This document shows, piece by piece, positions 42,539-51,329 of a DNA stretch of 64,000 bases. Under the pieces are notes generated by a model, which did not search any database, had not been told where the DNA came from, and was given only the letters and a program-made list of their open reading frames with translations. The DNA is taken from assembly GCA_902601455.1 (NCBI GenBank), contig CACKNC010000005.1, positions 1 to 64,000 on the forward strand, in the 5' to 3' direction. This DNA is from an uncultured Alphaproteobacteria bacterium (GTDB lineage Bacteria > Pseudomonadota > Alphaproteobacteria > HIMB59 > GCA-002718135). The translations under genes and the position numbers were made by a program. Numbering within the stretch: position 1 is the first letter of the stretch; each line of letters opens with the position of its first letter.

Positions 42539-43108
42539 TTAAAGACCTAAATAAACGTGTTTGTGTGGCTCTCTGTCAAATATTCTATGAACCATCGGTA
42601 TAAACTCTTCTAGTTTAATTGTATTATAAACTGGATCAAATGAGTTTTGATCATATGTTTCACAAAATTTAATTGTATCATTATAAAAAGGATGTCCTTT
42701 ATATTTATCTCTTAAATTTCTATCATGTCCATAATGATGGTTATAATAGTAGGCTTGAAAAAGTCCATGTTGCTGAACTATCCAATGAGTTTTTTCTGAA
42801 ACGAATGGCCTCAAAACTGCGGCTGAAATTTCTGAGTGATTTAATGGGGCTATTTCATCACCAATATCATGAAGAAGAGAAGCCACAATCATCTCTTCAT
42901 CTGCATTATCCCGTAAGGCTCTTGATGCTGCTTGTAAAGAATGTTCCAGTCGAGATACCTGATAGCCACCTAAAGAGGAATCAAGATTTTTTAAAATACG
43001 AATTACTCTTTCAGCAGTGCCCTCAATGTATTTATCTTCAAAATTGGCAAGAAGTTCGTAATCTTCTTTATCGCCATACTGCATTTCTGTAAATTTTACT
43101 TTGTCCAT
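42539..43108 (-). CDS. HD-domain mixed-valent diiron oxygenase-like protein (TmpB/PhnZ type)
   Basis: 189 residues. Candidate metal ligands are H56 in RLEHSLQ, H80 and D81 in LLHDIGD, H91 in LNHSE, H114 in QQHGLFQ and a late Asp in ETYDQNSFDP (about 153-158). The layout, including the conserved tail FDPVYNTIKLEEFIPM, matches the short HD proteins that include TmpB and PhnZ, which are oxygenases that split C-P bonds or oxidise alpha-hydroxyphosphonates and are widely misannotated as phosphohydrolases. Y18 and E24 lie where PhnZ has its lid Tyr and Glu. TmpB makes glycine betaine, which fits the region. Function is inferred. Confidence 0.6.
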   Translation of the reverse strand: MDKVKFTEMQYGDKEDYELLANFEDKYIEGTAERVIRILKNLDSSLGGYQVSRLEHSLQAASRALRDNADEEMIVASLLHDIGDEIAPLNHSEISAAVLRPFVSEKTHWIVQQHGLFQAYYYNHHYGHDRNLRDKYKGHPFYNDTIKFCETYDQNSFDPVYNTIKLEEFIPMVHRIFDREPHKHVYLGL

Positions 43109-43114
43109 AATTAT

Positions 43115-43561
43115 TTATAATTCAAGAAAGTAATTATAATATTCTTTGTCTCTTTTGTAATCAAGAGATTCGTAAAGTGACTGTGCTTTTTTGTTATTTT
43201 TGGCAGTAGATAGTTCAATATTTTGGATTTTTTTAAATTTTGCTAATTTTTTAGCCTTATCCATTAATTTCCTACCAATTCCATTTTTTCTATATTTTTT
43301 ATCTACATATAGGTCATACAGAATTAATTTTTTATTAATATTAAGAGAGTCAAATGTTTCATAAAGCTGCACAAAACCAGCAGGTTCCTTTTTATAGAAG
43401 CATATAAAAATAAATGACTCATTTTGATTAATTCTATCTTTAATGTACTTAGTAGAGGCTTTAAGATTAGTTTTATACTTGTAAAATTGTCTATATAAAT
43501 CAAATAAAGCACCAATATCTTTATAATGCTCCTTGGTTGCTCTAGTAATTACTATGCTCAT
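43115..43561 (-). CDS. GNAT family N-acetyltransferase
   Basis: 148 residues covering the complete GNAT fold: ITRATKEHYKDIGALFDLY at the start, YKKEPAGFVQLYE as strand 3-4, LYDLYVDKKYRKNGIGRKLMDKA near 84-106 as the acetyl-CoA pyrophosphate loop (R-K-N-G-I-G), and ELSTAKNNKKAQSLYESLDY at the end. The acceptor is unknown. It overlaps the MFS transporter gene by four bases and lies 6 bases before the HD-domain gene, in the aminotransferase operon. Confidence 0.85.
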   Translation of the reverse strand: MSIVITRATKEHYKDIGALFDLYRQFYKYKTNLKASTKYIKDRINQNESFIFICFYKKEPAGFVQLYETFDSLNINKKLILYDLYVDKKYRKNGIGRKLMDKAKKLAKFKKIQNIELSTAKNNKKAQSLYESLDYKRDKEYYNYFLEL

Positions 43562-44736
43562 TTTTTATGAAATAATGATCTAAAAATTCCAAAAATTATA
43601 ATAAAAAATGCAAAAATTAACAAAGTATTTGTGAAGCCTGCGTTTCCAAAAAAATTCATATTAAATCCGACAATTATTGGCCCTATATATTCACCTATTT
43701 CATATATTATTATAAAAAGAGATGTAGCAAAGGCAATGTCTGACACATTAATCCTTTCTCCAAGATAAGCAAGAGTCACTGTATACAAACTTGTTGAAGC
43801 AAAACCACTTATCATCAAAGCTATTACAATTAATATTTCATTTGAATTTGAAAATTTTAATAAAATTAACCAACTAACGTGAGCTAGCAGTAATGCAAAT
43901 ACCAAAAGACGTTTATTAAAATGATCAGATAGGGCCCCTACAAAAGGTTGGCAAAGAACTCCGAATATTCCTCCTACAAAAATATAAATACCAATTTGTT
44001 TCTCTGAAAAAAAATCATTAATCATAAAAGCTGGAAATAAAGATAAAAAAGCTGAGTCTTCTATACCCGCAAAAAAAATTGCTAGAAAAATAAAAGGTGA
44101 AATAAAAATTATTGAAAATTTCATCTTTGTTGATTGATCAGGAATAGAAACTTGATTAACATATTTTTTAATACTGATTAAAACCCCAATTTTAAGAAAG
44201 ATAAGTAATAAGCAAATAATTAAGGGACCTCTATCGGAGATACCAAAAAGACCTACTATTAAAGGGCCCATAGCTAAGCCAGTGGTAACTGATGAATTAT
44301 AAATCCCAATAGATTTACCTCTGTTAGAATTGTTTGAAACAACATTTACCCATGTGTCCATTGTCATCCATGTTAATCCACCCATCATCCCAAGAATAAA
44401 AAACCAAAAAGCTAAATTAATGGGATTTAAAAATTCTAGCATTATTGCAATACAGAAACCTTGTATAGAAGTTGCAATAAAAATAATTTTGTAAAAACCA
44501 AACTTTTTTAAGAGTTTTGTGGTAAAAAAACCTGAAAATATTAGCCCCAATGGCCCAAATGAAGCAACAACACCAATAGTAAATTCTGAATAACCTGAAT
44601 ATTTTTGAATAATTACTAAAACTGTATAAAAATAGCTTAAAATTATTCCTGTAAAAAAAGCAACTAATGATAAATATTTTACACTGGAGTTAACAACATT
44701 AAAATCTAAATAGTTTTTAATACTATTTAGAATCAT
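43558..44736 (-). CDS. MFS transporter, YcaD-like
   Basis: 392 residues with twelve hydrophobic segments in two six-helix halves. VVASFGPLGLIFSGFFTTKLLKKFG near residues 57-81 corresponds to the loop 2-3 signature; GALSDHFNKR is its counterpart in the second half. It probably imports or exports a small amine or amino acid used by the aminotransferase encoded immediately upstream (four-base overlap). Confidence 0.82.
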   Translation of the reverse strand: MILNSIKNYLDFNVVNSSVKYLSLVAFFTGIILSYFYTVLVIIQKYSGYSEFTIGVVASFGPLGLIFSGFFTTKLLKKFGFYKIIFIATSIQGFCIAIMLEFLNPINLAFWFFILGMMGGLTWMTMDTWVNVVSNNSNRGKSIGIYNSSVTTGLAMGPLIVGLFGISDRGPLIICLLLIFLKIGVLISIKKYVNQVSIPDQSTKMKFSIIFISPFIFLAIFFAGIEDSAFLSLFPAFMINDFFSEKQIGIYIFVGGIFGVLCQPFVGALSDHFNKRLLVFALLLAHVSWLILLKFSNSNEILIVIALMISGFASTSLYTVTLAYLGERINVSDIAFATSLFIIIYEIGEYIGPIIVGFNMNFFGNAGFTNTLLIFAFFIIIFGIFRSLFHKK

Positions 44737-46115
44737 TTATTTTGAGACCAAAGACCCTCTGTTTGAAGTTGATCAATAGTATTTGAAATAGCCTGATATA
44801 ACTTTTCAGTTAGTTCATCTATTTGACTTCTATTAATGATTAAAGCAGGAGAAAGAACACATATATGATATAATGGTCTGATTATAAGCCCCAACTTTAT
44901 AGACTCTTCATCAATTCTTGAACCAATAGCTTTATCTAAAACTAATGCTTCTTTGCTATCTTTATTTATGACACATTCAATACCGGCCATCATTCCCTTG
45001 CCTCTGATATCTCCCACAATTGGAAGTTCATAAAGTTTATTTAATTTTTCAAAAAAATAAGGCTCAATTTCACGAACATGTTCTAAAATTTTGTCTCTTT
45101 TAAGTATTTCTATATTTTTTAATGCAGCAGCACAGCATGCAGGGTGACCAGAGTAGGTATATCCATGAAAAAATAATGATGAATCATTTTTTAAATCAGC
45201 TATTAATTTATTTGAAAATAAAACTGCTCCCAAAGGTAAATAACCTGAGGTAATTCCTTTAGCGCAAGTAATAATATCTGGCACAACTCCAAAAATTTCT
45301 TCTGAAGAAAAAAAATGTCCAAGTCGGCCAAATCCAGTTACTACTTCATCAGCAATAAATATAATTTCATTTTTTTTACATATATCATAAATTTTTTTAA
45401 AATATCCTTCTGGAGGAACTATGCAACCTCCTGAAGCTAAAATAGGTTCAGCGATAAACGCGGCTACATTTTCAGCACCCAATTCATCAATTTTGTCTTC
45501 AAATTCTTTTACAAGATCTCTACAAAACTCATCAATTGTTTGTTCTTTTTTTCTTCTATATGGAAGAGGGGAGCTTAGATGATGAATAAAGTTTTTTTCA
45601 AAATCAAAATTATTTTTTTCTCTATCTTTTCCAGTTATGGAACCTGTTAAGTATGTACTACCATGATAAGCTTTATCTCTTGTAATTATATGTTTTTTAT
45701 TAGGTCTGCCTAAGATGTTATTATAAAACATAACAAATCTTAAAGCTGTTTCATTTGCTGTCGATCCATCAGAGGTAAAAAATACTGTGTTTAAGTCACC
45801 CGGAGAAAGATCAGCCAATACTGATGCTAATTCTGCAGATACTTCTGTTGATTCGGAAAATGGACTGCAATAATCCATTTTTTCAATTTGATTTTTTATT
45901 GCCTCACCAATTTCTTTATTACCATGACCGATGTTATTACACCACATTCCTCCTGGGCCATCGATGTACTTATTGCCGTTCTCATCATATAAATAAATAT
46001 TATCAGATTTAGTTATTAACTTTCTATTATATGTACCTCTGCTATTAAAATCTTCATATGGATGAAGTACTAGTTTGTCCTTTTCAAAAATTTCAGAGAT
46101 ATAATCATTTTTCAT
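44733..46115 (-). CDS. Class III (omega) aminotransferase
   Basis: 460 residues. FFTSDGSTANETALR near 112-126, AYHGSTYLTGSITG near 149-162, D256 in IADEVVTGFGR and the PLP lysine K286 in TCAKGITSGYLPLGA give a complete omega-amino acid:pyruvate-type aminotransferase. Candidate substrates in this context are putrescine, 4-aminobutyrate, beta-alanine or taurine-like amines. It heads an operon with the MFS, GNAT and HD genes. The inverted repeat 24 bases before its ATG is nearly identical to that in front of the flavoprotein operon at 54.4 kb. Confidence 0.85.
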   Translation of the reverse strand: MKNDYISEIFEKDKLVLHPYEDFNSRGTYNRKLITKSDNIYLYDENGNKYIDGPGGMWCNNIGHGNKEIGEAIKNQIEKMDYCSPFSESTEVSAELASVLADLSPGDLNTVFFTSDGSTANETALRFVMFYNNILGRPNKKHIITRDKAYHGSTYLTGSITGKDREKNNFDFEKNFIHHLSSPLPYRRKKEQTIDEFCRDLVKEFEDKIDELGAENVAAFIAEPILASGGCIVPPEGYFKKIYDICKKNEIIFIADEVVTGFGRLGHFFSSEEIFGVVPDIITCAKGITSGYLPLGAVLFSNKLIADLKNDSSLFFHGYTYSGHPACCAAALKNIEILKRDKILEHVREIEPYFFEKLNKLYELPIVGDIRGKGMMAGIECVINKDSKEALVLDKAIGSRIDEESIKLGLIIRPLYHICVLSPALIINRSQIDELTEKLYQAISNTIDQLQTEGLWSQNK

Positions 46116-46137
46116 ATAAGTTTTACATTATCATTCG

Positions 46138-46153
46138 CTGAATAAGCATTCAA
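46138..46153. promoter_or_regulatory. Candidate BetI-like operator, copy 2
   Basis: CTGAATAAGCATTCAA lies in the 56-base gap between the aminotransferase start and the caiD end. TGAAT and ATTCA form an inverted repeat with a four-base centre. Compared with TTGAATGAGCATTCAA at 54446-54461 it differs at 2 of 16 positions. A further half site (CATTC at 46132-46136) sits immediately before it, so ATTC and GAAT alternate through the gap. Confidence 0.6.
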
Positions 46154-46171
46154 TGAAAATTAATTATTTTA

Positions 46172-46948
46172 TTACTTATCTTGCCATTTAGGGTCAGTTT
46201 TTTTTATAAAAGAAGATGCGCCTTCTTTTAAATCCTGACTTCCATAGACTTTTTTAACAGTTTCTAAAGATCTTAATATTCTAAAAGAAGTAATTTCTTT
46301 TTCATTTTCTGTCTCACGTAAAACTTCCTTTATTGATGAATAGATTAAGTTAGGACCATTTGAAATTTTTTCAGCTACTTCCCATGCCCTTTTTAGTAAA
46401 TCCTTTTTATTGACTACTTCATTTACTAAGCCCCAATGTTTAGCTTCTTTAGTGTTCATCCACCTTCCAGTCATTAAAAACTCAACAGCTACATGATAAG
46501 GAATTCTCCTTCTTAATTTTATTGTAGCTGCATCTGCAACTACCCCTACATTAATTTCTGGTAAAGCAAATGTTGCATGTTCGGATGCTATAATAATATC
46601 TGCTGAAATCATTATTTCAAAACCACCACCACAAGCGATACCATTTATGGCAGCAATAATAGGTTTGTTCATATTTGGTAATTCTTGCAAACCACCAAAT
46701 CCTCCAACGCCATAATCAGCATCTGCTGCTTCTCCTTCGTTAACAGCTTTTAGATCCCATCCTGCTGAAAAAAATTTTTCTCCACCACCAGTAATAATAG
46801 CTACTTTAAGATTAGGGTTATCTCTAAAATCAGAGAATATATTGCCTAAAATTATGCTTGTTTTAGCATCAATAGCATTAGCTTTTGGTCTATCAATTGT
46901 AACTTCAAGAATCGAGTTTACAATTTTAGTTTTGATTGGCTCACTCAT
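46172..46948 (-). CDS. caiD: Crotonobetainyl-CoA hydratase (CaiD-like)
   Basis: 258 residues. The N-terminal segment SILEVTIDRPKANAIDAKTS and the later GEKFFSAGWDLKAVNEGEA follow E. coli CaiD almost residue for residue. The oxyanion-hole region and acidic residues E111 in GGGFEIMI and E131 in FALPEINVG occupy the crotonase active-site positions. CaiD hydrates crotonobetainyl-CoA to L-carnitinyl-CoA. It is the last gene of a six-gene minus-strand operon and overlaps the CoA ligase gene by four bases. Confidence 0.88.
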   Translation of the reverse strand: MSEPIKTKIVNSILEVTIDRPKANAIDAKTSIILGNIFSDFRDNPNLKVAIITGGGEKFFSAGWDLKAVNEGEAADADYGVGGFGGLQELPNMNKPIIAAINGIACGGGFEIMISADIIIASEHATFALPEINVGVVADAATIKLRRRIPYHVAVEFLMTGRWMNTKEAKHWGLVNEVVNKKDLLKRAWEVAEKISNGPNLIYSSIKEVLRETENEKEITSFRILRSLETVKKVYGSQDLKEGASSFIKKTDPKWQDK

Positions 46949-48984
46949 AATTCTTCAAAATAGTGTATTAGTGCATCTACTGCAAACACACCTTTATTTT
47001 TTTTACAAACTATTAGTGGATTAATTTCTATTTCATGCAATTTATTAATATTTTTTTCAGCAAATTTAGATAATGAAAGGATTGTTTTAATTAAACTATC
47101 TATATCTGCTCTATCTTGATTTCTGTATCCAAATAATATCTTACCTATTTTCATATTTTTTAGTTCATTCTGAATATCTTTTTTAGTTAATGGCAATAAT
47201 AATGTTTTGGTTTCTCTAATAAGCTCTGTGTAAATTCCTCCAGCACCAATGACTATTACAGGACCAAATTCGTCATCAATTTTAATTCCGATTAAAATTT
47301 CTACTAGTGAATCTTTGACCATTTTCTCTAATAAAATTTGATTTTTAAATGTTTTTGTTTTGGAAATTAATTCATTAAAATTTTTAATATTAGTTTTAAC
47401 ACCATTATGCTCAGATTTATGAAAAATCATGTTTGAGTGAATTTTAGCAACTAATGGATATCCAATTTTAGCACTATCTTTTTTTAATTTAATTTTATCT
47501 GAAATTATTCCCTTAGGAATTCTAATTCCAATTTTTTTTAGAATTTTTTTTGATTCAAATTCAGAGTAAGTTTTAATATTTTTATTTTGCCTCTTTACTT
47601 TATAGTTTTTTACCGCAGACTCGTTCTTCCAAATACTTCCGATTTCTATAGCTTTTTTAATTGTGAATAGAGCTTCTTTCATTCCTTGAAGAGGTGAAAT
47701 GCCATTATTAATACATTTATCTCTAATGTGTTTTGGCATTGTGTCTGATAATGATGAAATGAGGCTTCCATTTTTATATTTTTTTGCAACTTTTATAAAT
47801 TTGTTAACTATTGCATCCCACTCATCAGTATCACATTTTTCCATATTTGGAAAATCAAGCATTAAGCTTATTGAGCTAAAATTATTTTTAAAAAAAATTT
47901 TGAATGTTTTTTCAATATCATCAGGATCATTCCAATTGTATGTTTGCATATCGAAAGGATTAGAAACTATTACGCCGGGATGATTTACTTTTTTAAGATC
48001 ATTTTTAATTTGTGGCTTAATTTTTCCAAATTTTAAATTTAAAGTTTCAGCAGCATCTCCTAGCATTGCCATATCTCCACCCGATGGACCCATAATTGAT
48101 ATTTGATCATTTGAGATAACCCCATGAGTATGAAAATATTTAAGTAATTCTGTAAGTTCAGACAAAGTTTCACATCTGGCAACTCCCATTCTTTTAAATA
48201 ATGCATCATAAATGTTTTCTTTGCCACTTAATGAACCTGTGTGAGTTAAAATTGTCTTGGATGCAACTTTAGATCTGCCAACTTTTACTATTGCAATTGG
48301 GATTTTTTTTTCTTTAGAAATTTTTAAAACTCTAATTAGTTTATTAATACTAGTGAAACCCTCAGCATATATACCTATTGCAGTAACTCTTTTATCTTTA
48401 AGAGCATATTCAATTGTATCTTCAATGCCTATTTTAGCCTGATTGCCCAATGATATGATGTATCCTATTGGAAGAGATCTGTGATTAAAGCTAATGGTGT
48501 TTCCAATTGTGCCACTTTGACAAATAATAGCTACACCTTTTTTTGTTTGATTCCCCGCAACTTGATCTGACCATACTGAAACTCTATCGAAGTAATTAAT
48601 AAATCCATAACAATTAGGACCTAAAAAAGGAGTTTTTCCAGAATTATCAATTAATTTTTTTGTTTTTTCTTTGCCTTCTGAAGTATTTAATTCTGAAAAT
48701 CTTGAAGCTAAGCATACCGCTCCTCCAGCACCAATATCAGAAACATCTTTCATTAATTTAATTGTTAAATCATTTGAAACTGCAATATAAACACAATCAG
48801 GAATTGATGGTAAGTCAGCTAAACTTTTATAATATTTCTTTTTTTTTGTAGTACTTCTTTTAGGGTTTATGTGCCAAATTTTTCCTTTAAAGCCAATCTT
48901 TATATTTTCATCATAAACAAAATCAGCCCAGTAACCACCAATTATTGCAAGTTTTGTTGGTCTAAATAATTTATTTAAGTTCAC
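46945..48984 (-). CDS. NDP-forming acyl-CoA synthetase (AcdAB fused type)
   Basis: About 680 residues. The CoA-binding domain comes first (IIGGYWADF, later LGPNCYG), then the succinyl-CoA-synthetase-like domains with the phospho-His in LTHTGSLSG (residue 248 from the start used here), then the ATP-grasp half from about residue 460 (YPLVAKIHS, IGAGGIYTEL, EINPLIV). It activates a carboxylate to its CoA ester while cleaving ATP to ADP. The start is either TTG 48999, which overlaps the dehydrogenase by 11 bases, or GTG 48984, which I prefer because GGGG precedes it by 9 bases. With CaiD and the dehydrogenase it probably activates gamma-butyrobetaine or carnitine (inference). Confidence 0.82.
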   Translation of the reverse strand: MNLNKLFRPTKLAIIGGYWADFVYDENIKIGFKGKIWHINPKRSTTKKKKYYKSLADLPSIPDCVYIAVSNDLTIKLMKDVSDIGAGGAVCLASRFSELNTSEGKEKTKKLIDNSGKTPFLGPNCYGFINYFDRVSVWSDQVAGNQTKKGVAIICQSGTIGNTISFNHRSLPIGYIISLGNQAKIGIEDTIEYALKDKRVTAIGIYAEGFTSINKLIRVLKISKEKKIPIAIVKVGRSKVASKTILTHTGSLSGKENIYDALFKRMGVARCETLSELTELLKYFHTHGVISNDQISIMGPSGGDMAMLGDAAETLNLKFGKIKPQIKNDLKKVNHPGVIVSNPFDMQTYNWNDPDDIEKTFKIFFKNNFSSISLMLDFPNMEKCDTDEWDAIVNKFIKVAKKYKNGSLISSLSDTMPKHIRDKCINNGISPLQGMKEALFTIKKAIEIGSIWKNESAVKNYKVKRQNKNIKTYSEFESKKILKKIGIRIPKGIISDKIKLKKDSAKIGYPLVAKIHSNMIFHKSEHNGVKTNIKNFNELISKTKTFKNQILLEKMVKDSLVEILIGIKIDDEFGPVIVIGAGGIYTELIRETKTLLLPLTKKDIQNELKNMKIGKILFGYRNQDRADIDSLIKTILSLSKFAEKNINKLHEIEINPLIVCKKNKGVFAVDALIHYFEEL

Positions 48985-48988
48985 AAAA

Positions 48989-50140
48989 TTAAGCCCCAAG
49001 AGGTCTTAATAAAGATCTTGAGATGATATGCCTTTGGATCTCACTTGTTCCCTCCCAGATTCTTTCTATTCGGGCATCACGCCAGATTCTTTCTAATGGT
49101 ATATCAGCCATTAAACCCATTCCGCCACATATCTGGATTGCTTCATCTGATACTTTACCAAGCATTTCAGTGCAAAATAATTTTGTCATTGCAGCATCTT
49201 GGGATGAAAGAGTTTTTTGATCAATCTTCCATGCTGATTCAAGTAACATTAGGTTTGCAGCTTTAATATTTGTAGCCATATCTGCTAATTTAAATGAAAC
49301 ACCTTGAAATTTTCCTATTACTTTTCCAAATTGTTTTCTATTAGCTGACCAGTCAAGTGCAATATCAAATGCTCTTTCTGCTCTTGATACAGAAGTTGCT
49401 GCTACTGTTAATCTAGTTGCTTCTAACCAAACATTCATCAATTCAAAACCTTTGTCTTTTTCACCTAAAATATTTTTCCCAGGTATTCTGCAGTCATTAA
49501 AATTGATAACATTATTTACATATCCTCTATGAGAAACACAGTCGTAACCCTTAGCTACTTCAACACCTTTTTGATGAAGGTCCACCAAGAAGCATGATAA
49601 TAAATTTCTTCCATGCTCATCTGTTCCAGTTGAGGCGAATAAAACTACAAAGTCTGAAATATGAGCATTTGAAATAAAATGTTTGGTTCCATTGATTATC
49701 CAATCATCACCATCTTTTTTTGCATTTGTTTTCATTCCTCTAAGATCGGAACCAGCCTCAGGCTCAGTCATCGCAATACAATCTTTTCTTTCGCCGGTAA
49801 TGGCAGGTTTTAAGTATTGATCAATTAATTCCCCTTCACAGGCCATTAAGATATTTTGTGGACGCCATGCAATTTCAGCTAACGCAAGGGATGCAAAACC
49901 TAAATGTTTTTCAACTAAAGTTAAATCAAAAGCATTTAAACCACTTCCGCCGTATTCAACTGGCATATTGCATGCATATAAACCGGCATCAATGCTTTTT
50001 TTCTTAATTTCATCATATAATTCTCTAGGAAGATTATTTGTTTTTTCTAAAAGCTCTTCATGTTGTAGTAGTTCTGTTTTAACAAAAGCTTTAGTTGTAT
50101 TTATTAAAAGATTTTGTTCTTCTGTAAGATTAAATTCCAT
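48989..50140 (-). CDS. Acyl-CoA dehydrogenase, likely gamma-butyrobetainyl-CoA
   Basis: 383 residues, standard length. CIAMTEPEAGSDLRGMKTNA binds FAD and substrate, WLEATRLTVAATSVSRAERAF lies in the C-terminal helical domain, and the catalytic Glu lies in IERIWEGTSEIQR. The family inserts an alpha-beta double bond in an acyl-CoA. Because it is flanked by a CoA ligase and CaiD, the natural substrate would be gamma-butyrobetainyl-CoA, giving crotonobetainyl-CoA (inference). It starts with ATG one base after the GcvT-like gene ends. Confidence 0.85.
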   Translation of the reverse strand: MEFNLTEEQNLLINTTKAFVKTELLQHEELLEKTNNLPRELYDEIKKKSIDAGLYACNMPVEYGGSGLNAFDLTLVEKHLGFASLALAEIAWRPQNILMACEGELIDQYLKPAITGERKDCIAMTEPEAGSDLRGMKTNAKKDGDDWIINGTKHFISNAHISDFVVLFASTGTDEHGRNLLSCFLVDLHQKGVEVAKGYDCVSHRGYVNNVINFNDCRIPGKNILGEKDKGFELMNVWLEATRLTVAATSVSRAERAFDIALDWSANRKQFGKVIGKFQGVSFKLADMATNIKAANLMLLESAWKIDQKTLSSQDAAMTKLFCTEMLGKVSDEAIQICGGMGLMADIPLERIWRDARIERIWEGTSEIQRHIISRSLLRPLGA

Positions 50141-50141
50141 T

Positions 50142-51329
50142 TTATATATCAGCAGGTACCTTATGCCGTCTTGGCGGATTAAAAAACTGTTTTTTCACAA
50201 CTAAACATTCAGCCCATATTTTTTTATACTCCAATTCTTCAGGATGATATATTTCAGCAAAAACTTTTGATCCAATTTTCATATGGTCTTTATCAACATA
50301 ACCAAAAGCAATATTTGATTTTAAGCTTGGTGACCACATACCAGCTGTCACAATACCAATTTCTTTTTTATTTTTATCATACAAAACTGAACCAATAGCA
50401 GGTTTGTCACCTTGAATATCTAGCCCAACTAATTTTTTAGTTAAAGATTTGTTTTTCAAATTAATAAGAGATTTTTTTCCTGTAAAATAGTTTTTATTTA
50501 AATCAACTAGCCATCCCATACCTAGTTCAAACGGAGTCCTCATTCTATTTGGTCGTAATGCTTGTTCTGCAGACATAAAATCTGCATTTGGCTGAATAAA
50601 ACCTGCCTCAATTCTAACCATTTCTAGCGCGTTCATACCTGCAGGTAAAACCTTATAGTCTCTATTAAATTTGAATAGTGAGTCCCAAACATTTAACGCA
50701 TCTTGAGGGTTACACCAGATTTCGTAGCCCAAATCTCCAGAAAATCCAGTTCTAGATATAGTAACATTTGAGCCATTAAGGTCAAAACTATCAAAGAAAA
50801 ATGGCTTTAGGTGTTCTATGTTCTTAACATTTAATAAATGTAAAATTTTACAAGAGAGAGGTCCTTGAAATGCTAAAGCAGCAATAGAGTCACTGACATC
50901 GTTCACTTCTGCATCAAAACCAATAGCTGTATCGCAAAACCAATTCAAATTTCTTTCTGCACAAAATATTCGCAAATGATTTGTATTAAAACAAAAAACA
51001 GTACCATCATCGATAACATTTCCATCTTCATTGCACCAAATAATATACATCACTTGATTAGGTTTAATTTGTGTTACATCTCGTGTGACTAATTTATCTA
51101 CAAATTTTATAGCGTCTTTTCCTTTGATATCATATTTATGCATTGGTGTTATATCTAAAACCCCCGCTGTATTTCGCATTGAGGTGTACTCTAGTTCTGT
51201 ATTAGAATACTCTCTTGCAATTTTATATCCAGCCCAACGATACCAATCATTATTATAACAAGCTTCAAAAGTTCTTTTATGAAAAGGTGTTTCCAGAAGA
51301 GGTTTTGTAAATGAAAGTGTATTATCCAT
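50142..51329 (-). CDS. GcvT-family aminomethyltransferase
   Basis: 395 residues. RNTAGVLDITPMHKYDIKG near 52-70 and the later SRTGFSGDLGYEIW near 199-212 are the folate-binding GcvT signatures, followed by GMNALEMVRIEAGF and the C-terminal barrel with LVGLDIQG and IGIVTAGMWSPSLK. Members move a one-carbon unit from an N-methyl or S-methyl group to tetrahydrofolate (GcvT, DMGDH, DmdA). Flanked by two flavoproteins and an acyl-CoA dehydrogenase, it probably accepts methyl carbon from a methylated amine. It overlaps the upstream flavoprotein gene by 8 bases. Confidence 0.82.
   Translation of the reverse strand: MDNTLSFTKPLLETPFHKRTFEACYNNDWYRWAGYKIAREYSNTELEYTSMRNTAGVLDITPMHKYDIKGKDAIKFVDKLVTRDVTQIKPNQVMYIIWCNEDGNVIDDGTVFCFNTNHLRIFCAERNLNWFCDTAIGFDAEVNDVSDSIAALAFQGPLSCKILHLLNVKNIEHLKPFFFDSFDLNGSNVTISRTGFSGDLGYEIWCNPQDALNVWDSLFKFNRDYKVLPAGMNALEMVRIEAGFIQPNADFMSAEQALRPNRMRTPFELGMGWLVDLNKNYFTGKKSLINLKNKSLTKKLVGLDIQGDKPAIGSVLYDKNKKEIGIVTAGMWSPSLKSNIAFGYVDKDHMKIGSKVFAEIYHPEELEYKKIWAECLVVKKQFFNPPRRHKVPADI

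Noticed and set aside
42673..43092. 139-residue plus-strand ORF opposite the HD-domain gene
   Set aside because: It lies entirely antisense to a gene with clear catalytic motifs, and its product is His/Tyr/Leu-rich with no recognisable motif.
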